Assembly (NCBI GenBank): GCA_011009095.1
Contig: VTPC01007457.1
Span: 43,352-107,351 of the forward strand
Direction: 5' to 3'
Length of the DNA: 64,000 nt
Source of the DNA: Ignelater luminosus
Lineage: Eukaryota > Arthropoda > Insecta > Coleoptera > Elateridae
Shown here: positions 48,601 through 61,564 of the stretch, one piece after another
Position numbering within the stretch: position 1 is the first letter of the stretch
How the letters are laid out: each line of letters opens with the position of its first letter
Notes under the pieces: generated by a model
What the model was told of the DNA's origin: nothing
What the model saw: the letters and a program-made list of their open reading frames with translations, nothing else
Databases searched by the model: none
Program-made: the position numbers and the translations under genes

Positions 48601-51600
48601 GTTGACCAATAGGGTAAAATTTTAGCGAGCATGTGGCATTTAAAGAGTTTGAGCAAACGACCGACAATATACCACCGTTAATATAATTCTTAATAAGAAA
48701 TCAAAAAAGAGTTAAGAAAACTTACAAATGGGAAAAAAGATAGAAAGCTAGCAAAAACGAAATATTCTTGTGAATCTGGATTAGAGAAATGTATAAATGT
48801 TTTGAAGGGCCCTCTATTGCCTATTGCCTAAATTGGTCGAGGGAAAGAAACAGTTCTCGAAGCTAATAAACGGAAGAATGTACCTACTTAAGTGTTGACA
48901 AGTGTTTGGGTATCAACATAACCTAAAGTACTGAAAAAACGTTAACAACCGTTACAATGATATTGACAAGCACAAACATAATTAGTATCAACCAAATAGG
49001 TAGGTCATTAACCTAATAAGTCAAAACAGTCTTAGAAACAGTCCAAAAACAGATATTATTCTACTAATACGCAGCAAATTGCAAAATTAACCTTTTTCAT
49101 TAAACATTTTAAAAATTCATTCATTCTAGTTTCAGTTATTCAGTTAAATAGTATAGTTTGATTACCGTTTACGTATCCAAGTACATTCTTTCGATAAAAG
49201 TATTTTTTCTTTCTCAAGAATTTATAATACTTGTCAAGTTTGGAACTTAGTCTTTCAATCAGTTTTGTGTGTTAATTCATATTGTTTGTAAACACATTCT
49301 TTTTAGAATTTGAATGTCAGCTGTATTGTTAGAACTTTGAAGAATCGGAAGACCTACTATTTGACATTGCCCTAAAAGGTAAGTAACAATTTGTCTTCTA
49401 TTATTATTATTGTTTTGTAATGAAACCTAAGCTATTATCATCTAATAAAGCTAACTAAATACAAGAGATAGCTAGCACTCAGTGTTTGTTTGATGATTTA
49501 CTCTAAACATACCTATATGGAGCATCTTTGAGAACCTTACAAAATGTAACGATGTAATTCGCAGCCATTTTATACCGGGGGCACCAGTATGGTGCATGGA
49601 CCGACATAAAAAAATAAAGATATTAAAGCAAAAAGAATTTTGCAGGAAAAGTGTTTACTTTTCTATGTATGTATATCGACAAGCTTGACTGAATATCTTA
49701 ATATCAGTTTTGGAACACTCAGTATAGTCAGTTATCCTAATACATGCTTATATAAAATATTGTTTGAGATCATCTGATTAAATTAATAATATCAATTTAT
49801 TTAGTATGTGTCTTACCCCTTAATAGAGCGCCGGAAATTGCGTGACGTCACTGCAGTAATTGAAGACGGTGGCGAATTACTCAATTGCAAGATAATAGTT
49901 TTAACGTCTGGTGATAGATCATATGTGTTTGTCCCTTGACCACAAAATAAATAAATCTAAAACACTCAAGATTAACTGTAACGCGAGGACAATTATTTAA
50001 AAACAAATTGCGAATAATCTGTATATCTCTTCAATTTAACATCATGTTTAGAGTTTGTACCAATGGCACAATTCGTAAACATATTAAAAGTTATTTTTTA
50101 TCAGTATTAGATAACATCATTTTTATTCTTTAACATGGAAATTCAATTAGCTTCGATTATTTTTGTAAGCACTTCCTAATAATAACAAAAGTTAAAGTTT
50201 AAAAATTAACAAATGAAAAAAAATTGTTAAATTATCTTAGTAGGCACTTATTAATGTCGAACAAAATAATCATTTCCCGTGCGAGTTTTTAATTTTCACG
50301 CCTCATCATAATCAAATCAAGTTTACGATTATCGCGCGCTTATACGCTTACCGCTAAGACGGCGACACTGTGACTGCCAAGATATGCCACATATGATTAT
50401 GAAAAGTAAACTTGTTTGCGTAATGAAGATCGCCCTTCCACATTATTGTTTTTACTGCTGTGCGTTGTAATTTCAATGTAGTAAATTAAATGCCTCAGGT
50501 TTATTTAAATTGCGTATTAATTAGATTTCTAATAAAACATTCGGATATTTACATAAATTAAGTTTAATTCAATTCTTTTTTAAAACAACACCAAAGCGCA
50601 AAGTAGATGAGGATGGTATGAAAAAAATGCGTTACAGCTAATAGAATTTGGTCCATTTTCCTCTCCCAGTGAGGTTCGATAATTAAAACAAATGAAAATC
50701 TGACAAGATCATAACGGATACTTTAAAACAAGTTATTTGTGACTCACTGCGATTAGGATTAGTAGAAACCTACAGTTAGTCTATTGTTTTTTTTTTAATT
50801 TTCAACCCAAGTTGATACCTATCAAAACTAAATGCATCCATAGCATCAATTTAATAAATTACAATAAAATAAACTGCAAAGTCAATATTATTTGTAAACA
50901 ATTGACTGGCTATTAGAAAAAAATTGCTCCACTTACTTCTTGGTGCTTTGCTTCTTTTCTTTCTCAAAGACATTCTAGATAATATCTACTAATATTAAAA
51001 TCTTCAATTTTTTAAGTTAAATACCACTGCGATAAACAAAAGTAAAAAAAATGATAAAGGTAATCTTTTCCGTTATCCAAATTTCGGTACTGATATACAA
51101 ATACTCTCAGCACGCAAAATGATGTCGAATACACATAATTAATTCGATGTGTTCTGTAACCGATGACGAATTCGATTAAATGAAGTCATAAAAACGTTGC
51201 TTCTGTTCCGTATCTTTCACGTGGTTAAATATAAAGCATATTTGAAGTTATTTGTTATAGTAGGATATCAAAAAGACATGTACTTCATCATTAAATAACG
51301 TCCTTTTCAAGTCTTGATATGATGTCTTTGAGCTGTGATACTCTGATGTCTTTTAAAACGTGAATGTGATGTGACCAATCACTAATCAATCACTTGAATT
51401 AGACTTCGCTCTGCTTGCTGGGCCTTTATTTCGAATTTTCATGCCAATAATTGATTATTATAGAGAAACTTTGAAAATAATTGATCCATTGAGTTGCAGC
51501 AGTTGCGTATTCCAAAAGATTAGCAAAACGTTCTACAGGTTGCGCACAAGTATTGGCGCGCCAGTCTTCTTTTCTACTTAATTAGAATGAGAATTCATGC

Positions 51601-53714
51601 CTTAGAACTGCTGTCCAATTCATGTCGTTAAAGAACTAGTTTTAAATGGTAGCATTACAAATATTTTGAGCTCAATAAAATATTTGTGGAGATTAGAAAA
51701 TTTAAAATTATAAATCATACTTCTATTGGACAGCACTACTCTGCATAGTAGGAGGGCATGCTGCAACTGCAGTAAGATTTCCCAAATGTGTGCTTACACA
51801 ACTCCAACATCTGAACCTATCATACAAAATAACTGCCATGCCGTACTGAAAAATTATTTGATAAACCATCATGTCGTCGCGTATACACAACAACTACTAC
51901 CTGCATTCTATGCATGGCTCCTTATTAGAAGAAAAAAAAAACAAAAAGAAGCATGACTCTACACACAGAAGTTCAGTATTCTTTGAGTGTACACATCGGC
52001 AGCTACATGCAGTTTGACTACTACCCATGGTAAACTAGAAACAAGACTTCTACTACTCACTCAAGCACTCAGACGCCGAGTCCAGAGTCAATGGGAAACC
52101 CCTTCACGTCCAGTATAAACTATCTGCGAAAGGACCATTATATCCATCTTCAAACATGGCATTTAACGGTCTGTTGCTCCATTACTGGGACATACCGCTT
52201 AGTTTCAGCCGAAGCAGTAGGCGTTTTTGTAGGACAACCCAGAACATATTTGGTACTACAAGAAAAACTCATCCTTATTATCCACGGGAATAACTAGTGA
52301 CCACAGTCGCCCATTCCAATCGAAAAAAGCGACGCCAGCTTATGCTCAATCTTACTATTGCAACTTTGGCAACATTGTCTGTTTTACCGAGAACAACAAT
52401 TCGAGTCAGGACTCATCAATTCCTTTCACGGAATTGGTACCATCCCCAGCCTGCACCAGGCTCTAGATGATCCACTGTACCAGTGTTCACAATACGTTCA
52501 ATATCGAAATGGCCACCAATCCTCCAGAAACTAGCAGAAGTAGCTTCAACGCAGCAAGCGACTGCAGACACCTTAATCCAGTTCGCCGTGCCCAAACAGC
52601 AGCCACGACAACCCTAATCTAAAGACTAAAGCAGCATAAAATAGAGGGAGCAGGCAAGCCAAAAATCTGATTTCATTAATATACCCAGAAAGTAGCCAAC
52701 GCATATGATTGTATCTCTCAATCGCGACAGGAAGTAGTGATGTGTAGTACAGTACCAGTGGTAGTACCAAAGACACCAAAATATTACTAAAAATAGTAAG
52801 TGAAGAAATACAGACTTAACATATTCTCACTCAATACTTATAAGTCAACAGTTTGTTTACAACTAAGTTTGTTAGACTATCAGAACATCCAAACAACAAT
52901 AGCCAATTCTTTTGAGACCCGAAAAGACTAGTTGACTCAAACAGTTTAGATCATAGGTCCAAAAACGGGTCGACTTGAAAAGTCTTATGTAGATTGGAAA
53001 AACCGGTGCTGTTCCGAAATAATAATAAAGTTCTAAGCTATACCGTGACAGCTGGTTTAGCTAATTCAAGTCTTATTCGTGAATTTCTACCATTAATGTC
53101 AACTGCTGACTTAATAGTATACATAACTCGTTTCTAAGTCAGATCGGCTACAAATAGTTCATGTGCAGAAAATCGAGTATTCGTTGTAGCAGCTAACTAT
53201 TCTGTAGATGTTCAATTGCACTAAAGTGACTAACCGTCTCGGCTTTACTCGATTTGTTTTTGCTTTTGCATCAAAGCCTCCGTGCAAAGTAGAACCAATT
53301 ATAATAAAATTTGTCAGAAATTATCTTTAGGCAGTCTTGCATGGTTTATGTTAAACAGGTAACGTGCCTATTGCATTAGTGATAATTATTATTCTAACCA
53401 CCTTAATACAACCCTGCATCCCTTCTATAATATTCGATGTAGAATCAAGTATTTTACGCTCCTTAGAATAGCACCAGAAAAAATATCAAAGAACATCTAG
53501 ACGTTTGTTTAGGATAGACATACCCACGAACAATCTCTCTCCTTTCTACACCAGGGTGTATTGCAGTGTGGCAGATGGGCATCTGGCCGTGAAAGTAAGT
53601 AATCGAAGGCGGCCGTCTTTTTAGGTATTAATCTCCACTTCAGTCATCAAGTGGTAAATTCTGAAGTGGAATGACAGAGAATGACAGGCACAAGAACGTG
53701 CAGCAGACCTTTTG

Positions 53715-53738
53715 CTTCTTCTTCTTCTTCTTCTTCTT
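53715..53738. repeat. (CTT)n microsatellite
   Basis: Eight uninterrupted CTT units. It lies about 45 bp beyond the stop of the minus-strand LINE fragment, so it may be the simple-repeat tail of that retrotransposon. Confidence 0.8.
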
Positions 53739-53783
53739 GCTAAGTAGGCTAAAGTATGTCTAAAAATCAACTAACTTGTAATA

Positions 53784-54377
53784 TTATTTATTGAATTTCT
53801 TTGGATGTACATATCCAGCATTCTTTCCACCTTTTTGGAGGTTTCTCTTTTTCCATCTATTTGTTCCATGTTTTCTTCTACCTCTAATAAAGTTTGTTAT
53901 ATCTTGTATGTTACATATTTCTCTTATTTCCTCACTTCGTATTCTACTGTACAATGTTTTTCCTTGTATTACTCGTAATATTTTCATTTCGCTAGTATTT
54001 ACTATCTGTTTTGTCTTTGTGGTGTTTGTCTTTCTTTCTTTCATTATGTATTTATCTCTCCATACCATATTTCTCAAACATTCTGATATTCGTGAAGCTT
54101 TATTTATCTGAGTCTTAACTTCCTCGTTTAAATTGTTATTCTTGTTTACAATTTGTACTATTAATTTACCCTCTACCTCTAGTTTGCATTTGATTCCTTC
54201 TCTAGATATTATCATGCGTTTCGTTTTCTCTGTATTTATTGTCATTTTGAATATTTTAACAGTGATACTAAACTGGTAAAGAAATCTTTGTAAATCGTCT
54301 TCACTACTAGCAAGAACAACGGCATCATATGCAAAGCTAAAGGTAAGCCAAGTAAAAAAATCATACATAATCCTCAT
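53784..54377 (-). pseudogene. LINE reverse-transcriptase remnant
   Basis: A 197-codon frame contains FAYDAVVLASSEDDLQRFLY, matching the FADD/YADD catalytic strand of LINE reverse transcriptases, but the first Asp of the pair is Tyr. It then reads TINTEKTKRMIISREGIKCK and NLNEEVKTQINKASRISECL, the usual thumb-region blocks, then a C-terminal segment (SEEIREICNIQDI, RGRRKHG). The FKYLG segment expected after GKLIVQIV is missing, and so is the section between MKERK and TTKTKQ. Everything 5' of the catalytic motif is absent. It is a truncated, inactive copy; RTE-type or related clade. Confidence 0.75.
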
Positions 54378-57300
54378 ACTAAACCAAATTAAAAATTATA
54401 ACCCCAGAAATTAAAATTAAAAAAGAAAACAAAATGATAGCCAGCCTAACCTCATAAGAAAAAGTATGAGCATTCACGCTAGCATTTGTCATTTTGTAAT
54501 CTATAATTTCTGCACAGCAGACCTGATGGTGGATAATGGTTATTGTTGATGAAAAGCTCACACAAAGCAGACGCCACGAAATCGATATTGCTTAGTAGAC
54601 GGTTTGCTCGGTCGCGGTGACCTGGACCTCGGGGCCCGAGCGAAATCTAGTCGAGTTTGGATATGGTGCAGTGAGCGTTGACAGACGTGGAGGTGGTTTC
54701 GGTGGTTGCAACAGTAATCGTAATCTTGATTCAATTGGCGACCGAAGTGAATGGTAAGGCAGCTTGCAGGCCAGGGACTCGGATAGACTTGAATGGTGGT
54801 GATGAATGATGGATGACTGACTGACTGCTCATCGTCAGTACCAAGCTGCAAAAAAGGTTGAGGCTATTCTAAGAAGACTTATTTTACTTTTCAAATAGGA
54901 TGCGTTGTGTAGATTGTTGGCAGGGAAACGAGACATCGGTGCCTAGTCGGCGGGAAAACCACTTCGATGGTGAGTGTCTGAAGCATCGTTTCAAGAATCC
55001 GTAATGTTGTCGGTGATGTAAGAAATACCAAAGAACATCTAGCCAGCGCGACGTAACAGTAACGGATCCTGGCTTGAGATATTTAAAACTAGATCAGAAC
55101 ACTGTACGAACAGGACAATGGTGGCAAAAAACGGTATTCTACTATTCAGACCCATACCAATCGGCCGGAGTAATGGAGAGTAGTGTCGGACGTTAAACAA
55201 ATAGTGCTGGCTTGTATTGTGGAACTTTGGTGGCTTGCATTGCAGAACCAACCTGGAGAGCGTAGAAGTCTGGCTGTAGATGGCCTACGCCACCATAGCT
55301 TCCTCCATACCATACCTCCGGTCAGAGTGACGGGTCGCTATTTAGGCAGGAATGGAAATGATAGAAGTACCTTACCAACACGTCTTTACTCTTTTGCACA
55401 ACAGCAGATCCTGTTGGCCGTGTGCAGAGTCAGCTCATAGTAGTATAGCAAGCTTAATAAATCTGGTAGGTGAAGAAGCATCTCTATTTGATTATTGAGC
55501 ATCTAGTCTGATCCATTTCTTTCCTGTTATTACGTGGCATTTTGATTTTCGGCTTTAAGGGAGGTTCCTAAATAACATCAATCAGTCATAGACGGCAGGA
55601 TGTGATTTGAGAACTATTCCGACTCGTTGTTTGATTGGAATTTGCAATTTCATCAATAAAAGATCAATGTAAAGCCACTGCAGATTCCCAAATAAATTAA
55701 ACATTTCAAGAAAGGACCTATAGAAGATTATTATCTTTGATTAATATGAATTTTAGTAAGCTTGTTTTACCATTATTGATCTTAACCGCGAAGTGTTCCT
55801 ATAGTTTAGTGTGGTCGCTTTACAGCACGTTCAACGACAGAAACGGCACTTTTTAATGCTACACTAATTATTTTTATCATCATTATCAAAGATGGATTTT
55901 CTACATCGGTATAATCTTAACGACAAAATGGTAATTTATTCTTGAAACTCTTGAAAGAATTTATTTAATATATGGAATAAACCTTTTCCATACAAACAAA
56001 AAAGTATCTTACTAAAATATGTTAGCGTACTAACACATTTTTTGGACATGATATACAAGAAGGTCACAATAGATACTTAATGTTTTTATAAAAAAGAGTA
56101 ACAAAAACACGCAAAAAAGTCTAAATTACAACAAAATTTGCTACCACAGAAAAAACTTATCAATACGATACTCACGTTTTACATTTCAAGGATTTTTACA
56201 TGTTGGTTCTAATTCCTTTTTAACTATATATTTTAGGTTATATCATTAGCAACATTAGTATTAACTGTGTAATAAGATCAACAAGTTTACGCAATCACTT
56301 CAGTCAATATGTGTTTGTAATTTACACCTCTTAATGTAATAGACACGCAAATCTTTAATAAAGTAACAAATTTCACATAATTTGTAAAATCCAGATTCTT
56401 ATTAAGTATGACGGTTTTTAAAGTTTTAGTAATTCTTTGACAACACTCTAATATGAGTAAGATTATTAGATAATTTTTACGTTAGTTACACTTTAAGGAC
56501 GTCTAAAAATGTTTTTTTATTATTGTGTTATTTTACAAGGTACCATAATCTTCTAAAGCTACAATTACCCAAATTCTAATTGAAGCAATGTTTTGATATC
56601 AGCACAAATTATTCATAATTTAGATAAGCAGTAATTTTTGGCACCTACTTTATATTTAGCTTTAAAACCAGATTTACTTGATTCGATAAACGAGATCAAA
56701 ATGCCTTTAAAGTGCACGTGGGTGACCACGGAGGTGTGCATGTACACATTTGTGTTCATGACATCTGCATCGTTGCTAATTTCTCTTACTATGTTTATTT
56801 TAGACAAGACTGTTTTACAAAGAAGAAAAGTTGTTAAATGTTTTTTTCGTGATACTTAATATCATCATTATTGTGTTACAGTTTATACAATATTGAATTG
56901 AAAACTGCACCAATAATAATATAGTAAACCTTTCTTTGATCAAGCTATCTCCTTAGAAATCGGCCAAGTTCTCAAGTGGCAAGTATGCATGTTAGATTCT
57001 CAGAATAATAGTTATGCCAGGTAAAAAATTTATTTTTTCTGAAATTGACTTGATGTCAAAATATTTATTATATAAATATTTTAAAAATACAAATTGTAAT
57101 GCAATACCAAAGCTACAATATAAAAAAGGCACCCATCCTCTTTTTTACTGATCTCTTCTTTTTTCCTTTTTATTATCCAGTTTCACTTAGTTCCTCGAAG
57201 CTTCTTCTCCACTTAATAGTGTTTGGTTTAGTTATGGCACAATTTTATTGCGTACTAGTGGCCGGGTAGTTATTAGAGTTGGAGATATTACTATTTCGGT

Positions 57301-58425
57301 AACCCCGGTTGTATTTAATCAACGAGAGTATGTTCTTACTGTTTGCAATTTTCCGTAACTTGGTTCTTCTTGGTCATTTGAGGATACTTTTCCTTTTCAG
57401 TAATTTCGTTTCTGTTCTGTTCACAGGAGTACTTGCTTATTATTCTTCTGCATTTTGGCTGTGCTTGGTTTGTTTGGTTTGTCGGTGCTACTCTTTATAT
57501 TTTTGTCTTTACTCTTTGTAAGAATAACTTAATGTATTCTAGCTATTTAGACTCATTATTATTTATAATGAAATCTATCCTAGGAATGCAGATGAAAAAA
57601 ATCTGATTTGGGCTGTGAATCAGGTCTTATAAATCCATATAGCACCGGCTGTCCAATACATTTACTGTTCAAAATCAGTCAAGACATCCATGGATGTAAA
57701 GTAGACGTTTTTCAGACAACCGTTAACGGACGTCCACCGGATATCTTATTTTGACCATGTGTAAATTACCTCCAAATTACGTCCAGTAACGGATGTCATA
57801 TAACATCTTCCCGTGTGTAAAGTCTACCTCAGGGATCTTTAATTGAAATATGATGTAAGTATAGAAATTAGAGTCATAAGAACAACAATGCAGTTGGAAA
57901 TACAAAACAATAGTTTGTAATACTTAATAAATCTTCTACAGAATTCAAACAATTCATGTTTCCATACTTGCATTTAGTATCAGTGATGTTGCAATGATAT
58001 GGGTAGAGTAATGATGATATTTTTAACCAATTTTGAAAATTACTTTATCTTATTTGCTTGGAACCACGTTAGACTTTAATTCATAAAATAACAAAACCAT
58101 TGAGCGCATTGTTTAATAAACATTGTTAAATATTGACGGAAGAAATATTTTTTCTAACTAAGCAATTTTGCGAAAAATTAATTTACTTGATCATCTGTGA
58201 CTTTTTCAATCACCATAGACCTATACAACTGTATATGATGCAAGCATTAAAAGTATCTCATGGTCGTTGTAGATTGATTAGAAAAGATTGTCTAATAATA
58301 AAAATATTTCAATTAACTATACAAACCAAATTGTGTTTTTTGTTTAAATGAAATAATTGAGGCAATCCTTCTAGTTAATCTAACTAACAACTTGTAGGGT
58401 TCGTTCACGTGACGTTTTCAAGTCA
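54378..58425. other. Intergenic, GC-richer patch then AT-rich sequence
   Basis: 54600-55440 is less AT-rich than its surroundings and has opposing ORFs (54558-54851 minus, 55039-55251 minus, 55183-55440 plus), none with a domain; it may be part of an unidentified repeat. The rest (55450-57650) is AT-rich and featureless by eye. Confidence 0.4.
57665..57800. repeat. Second copy of the GGACGTCC dispersed repeat
   Basis: Contains catccatggatg, ggacgtccaccggatatc and tacgtccagtaacggatgtc. Positions 57729-57756 align with the minus strand of 7900-7873 in the axotactin intron. No coding potential and no defined termini. Confidence 0.55.
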
Positions 58426-58545
58426 GTTGTGGTATGTAAATAAAGGTTTTACGTGCAATTGAAAGTAAATGACCCACTGTAGATAATGTAAATTTAATGG
58501 TTTACTTTCAATTGCTCCCAATAGTACCTTTGTTTACCCACCAAA
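58426..58545. repeat. Imperfect inverted repeat, probable foldback element
   Basis: caattgaaagtaaa at 58456-58469 is the exact complement of tttactttcaattg at 58501-58514. Less perfect pairing extends outward for about 30 bp (tatgtaaataaaggt on the left against acctttgtttaccca on the right), forming a hairpin with a 31-bp loop. Confidence 0.6.
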
Positions 58546-59275
58546 GCAATCACATGCTGGACGGGCTGTATTTGATCTATGACCTACAGAGTTGCGTTCA
58601 GAAATTACACACTGGGTGTGAGTGTGCACGTCCAAGGCGTTCAGAAATTAAAAGATTATTACCGGGCGTTCTATATTAACTGTTTAGAAATTCATCAGTT
58701 TGGGCGCACACTAAGCGCACTGGTATGCTTGGTGTATAAAGAGAAGGGGTACGTCAAAATTCATCTGCGTGAGGTTCTCGATCATACATATTGGCGTATT
58801 CACAATTTTGACGGCCACCTTGAGGTTTATACATAAAACACGTTCAGGAAGGTTTAACATACCGGGACGTGTTTTCGGTGACACACCATTTCTGAATGCA
58901 ACTCTGGGATTATTAGGGATGTACGATATCGTGATTGTTCAATTACTTGGTGAACCGTGACCGTTATCTGTTACTATCCGTGATTGTGACATCGAAGCTG
59001 TAGCATATATGAAAGTTTCTGTAATATCAACGAACAAGTAATAAATAAACAAATGAGGTTGAAATTGAGATTTAAAATTTAAACAAGAGACAGCGATGTT
59101 AAAACTAAAGGCAGGGTCGAGAATACTCGATATTAGACATAGTTGTTGATTCGTGAGATCGTGGTTACATAAAATCATGGAATTCCTTCACTATTAGGTC
59201 ACAGCGACCTATCAGCATCGTTATTGTCCGTGACCAAATTAACGTGACGTGAAATATTGCACATCCCCAGAGGTT

Positions 59276-59471
59276 ATAGACGTGTTTAGTGATGACGTCA
59301 CGAAACACAAAAATTCAAATGTTGATTCCAAACAAAACTAATCTCTTAGCAACGGTAGTTACGGACAGCCCACGTTGTGTATGTTAACCAATAACTACGT
59401 TAGTTACATCCTAGCAACCAAATTTGTTTAGAATCAATCAGGCCGCGTGACATCACACTAAACACGTCTAT
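59276..59471. mobile_element. 196-bp foldback MITE
   Basis: The left end atagacgtgtttagtg is the exact complement of the right end cactaaacacgtctat. Similarity continues inward through TGACGTCACG and TGATGTCACG, gattctaaacaaattt, and cctagcaacc-type blocks, so most of the element is an inverted repeat. TA lies at both edges (59277-59278 and 59469-59470), suggesting a TA duplication with a GACGTGTTTAGTG terminus. It has no coding capacity. Confidence 0.8.
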
Positions 59472-60530
59472 TCCAATGTAAGAATTTAACTCCAGTACCA
59501 ACAGAAATTCGTTGTATTGTTCTAGTTAGTACACAAATTAAATAAAAATCAGATGTTTAACTTCGACAGGTTTTTGGATTCTATCGCTCTCTTTTCAAGC
59601 AACTTCCAGAGCTTGCGATTTTGACATGTACTGCGCAAGCAGCACAGCGTGGTATGCACTTTTCATAAAACGCGCGTGAAAGAGTAGGCGTGGTAAACTC
59701 TCAGAGCTGCAAATGTAAACGCACAGAGACAAAAAATGGGAACATTGGTGATATAGGGAGTGAAATATCTGACTTTTATTTAATCTGTGTTAGTAGGTCC
59801 ATATGCAACTCTTGCAATTGTGGCTTCCCATATTTAGATGAACTGCAAGCTAGGACTATGGTAACTTTTCCTGAGCAATTTGAATAGCTAGCATTAAATC
59901 AATTCAATATCTATTTTAGAAGTACCAAGTAATAATTCACTGTAATTCATTCACGCACTTTAAACAGTTTGAGATCATTTTCCATCCATGTAACATTCCC
60001 AATTGTACATATATTGTAGCAATCTGGTTGCACTTTTGATTTCACTTTAAACTTTTTATTTAAATTTTTGATCAAAACTTTATTGTAAAAAAATTCAACA
60101 AAACACTCACATTACTTTTAGCAAAGGTAGTCTTATTTACTAAACAATGTTTATGCCAAGAGCAAGAAAAGTTCAAAACCACCTGACTAATAACTTTGTG
60201 GGATACTGCCATGTTACTTCGGATGTTGAGAGCACTCCAGCATATTAATATTATATGTATTATACAAGCTGGTACAATACTTGAAATTGAATTCTAGCAA
60301 TATTAGTGCTCTAAGGTCTGCCAAAAGTGTTGCCTATATTAAAGTGCATCTCATAGTTTTAAACATTTTTAGTTTTCTCTTGGTCTGTTTTAAGATTCAT
60401 TTCCTAATTTTCTGAGTCCTATTTATAACTTATTTTAGACAAGACAATAACAATTTATACAAAATCTTTACAATTTGCAGATCTAAATAATCTTAAGTTT
60501 ACTCTTAACATATACCTAGGTACTATTAAG
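59472..60530. other. Intergenic, nothing recognised
   Basis: AT-rich sequence between the MITE and the relic zinc-finger units. The ORF at 59690-59887 has several cysteines (SCKCKR, NSCNCGFPY) but no recognised domain or splice context. Confidence 0.4.
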
Positions 60531-60539
60531 CATTTTTGC

Positions 60540-60965
60540 AGGCTGTTTTTCCAATGAACAAGCATATACATTTTTAAATTGTTTATTGTTGTGCATTTGT
60601 AGCTACATATGTTACCCTAGAAAGGCTTTTACCTACTATGAACATGCATATGTATTTATAGTTTGCATTGTTTTAGCTACATCTGTTACATTGAGCTGGT
60701 TTCTCACCACTATGAACATGCATACGCTTTCATATATGGCTTTTCATTAACCATTTGTAATAACATATTATGTTACACTTGAAAAAGCTTTTCCTCCTCA
60801 CCATAAGCATTCATATGTATTTTAAAACTGTTTTTTGTGCATTTGTAGCTACATGTTTCATTGAAAAGGCTTATTCCCACTATGAACATGTATCTTATAT
60901 GTCTTAAATAGCTTGTTGTCTCGAATATGTTACATTACATTGAATGATTTTATTCACACCTGTTT
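60540..60965 (-). pseudogene. Decayed C2H2 zinc-finger units downstream of the gene
   Basis: On the minus strand at least four degenerate copies of the finger/linker unit are visible. Around 60730-60660 it reads RMHVHSGEKPAQCNRC then a stop; related phrases recur where the plus strand shows actatgaacatgcat (60635 and 60709), ccataagcattcat (60801) and cactatgaacatgtat (60878). Spacing is 74-94 bp instead of the 84-bp period because of indels. They lie 600-1000 bp beyond the stop of the intact gene, on the same strand, and are probably former fingers of it or of a tandem relative. Confidence 0.75.
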
Positions 60966-61285
60966 TTCATATTGGATAGGGTTTATTATGCCTGGGAAAT
61001 CCAGAGCAGATTTTTAAATACGCCTGGGTTTTTCAACTCTAGTAAAACTTGAATTTTCAGAACAGGGAAAGTTCCAAAAATCGAGTTATTTTTATTCAGG
61101 CAGTTTGGAAATGTTTCTGTTATGTCTCAAAAAGTCAGCTTCAGTATCTTCAGAAATATCTTCTATATACCTACAATAAACATAATTAATATGACTAATA
61201 AACTAGTGGTAGGTAGTCTTAGAAAAAGCAAGGCACCCACGCAGTTTGAAAAGTAGTTCTTTTATAGTATAATAGTTTCTGAGTT

Positions 61286-61291
61286 TTTATT
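61286..61291 (-). terminator. Candidate poly(A) signal of the zinc-finger gene
   Basis: Minus-strand AATAAA about 275 nt downstream of the TAG at 61565. If used, the transcript would exclude the decayed finger units. Confidence 0.35.
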
Positions 61292-61564
61292 TCTTTGCAA
61301 AAATTATACATAATGTAGTAGAGTTTAACTTAATTACATTTTAAATAAAATAAAAATTATACACATGGCAACAGAAGTTTTACATCAATATCACCATATC
61401 TTATTATGACATTTTAATGAGTCCACTATCTTAACTTACAATTAGTAGTCCATTAACCCTCTGTTATTTTTGACAATACTGTATTAAAATGATCAACTTA
61501 TTGTCCGTCAAACTTCTTGTTTTCGGTTTCATAACCATCCTTTTTACACAAGCTCCAACAGTTT

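Larger units (their letters stand above)
42663..53700. other. 11-kb gene-free stretch with unassigned repeats
   Basis: No supported coding region. Points seen: ggggacaccctgtg at 43853-43866 and atacagggtgctcgag at 45489-45504 resemble ends of CAGGGTG-type elements without a matched partner; a 69-bp perfect duplication (44806 and 45588); a region rich in cttttgg/ccaaaag phrases at about 45760-48200; and a less AT-rich segment at about 51720-52620 with ORFs (51726, 52091) lacking domains. Confidence 0.4.

Noticed and set aside
51726..52779. Cluster of ORFs in a less AT-rich segment as a gene or LTR element
   Set aside because: None of the three frames shows gag, pol or cellular motifs, and no LTR pair was visible.
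55795..55860. tRNA-like sequence (tatagtttagtgtggtcgc)
   Set aside because: Resembles a D-arm but no matching acceptor stem, anticodon arm or GGTTCGA T-loop could be folded.
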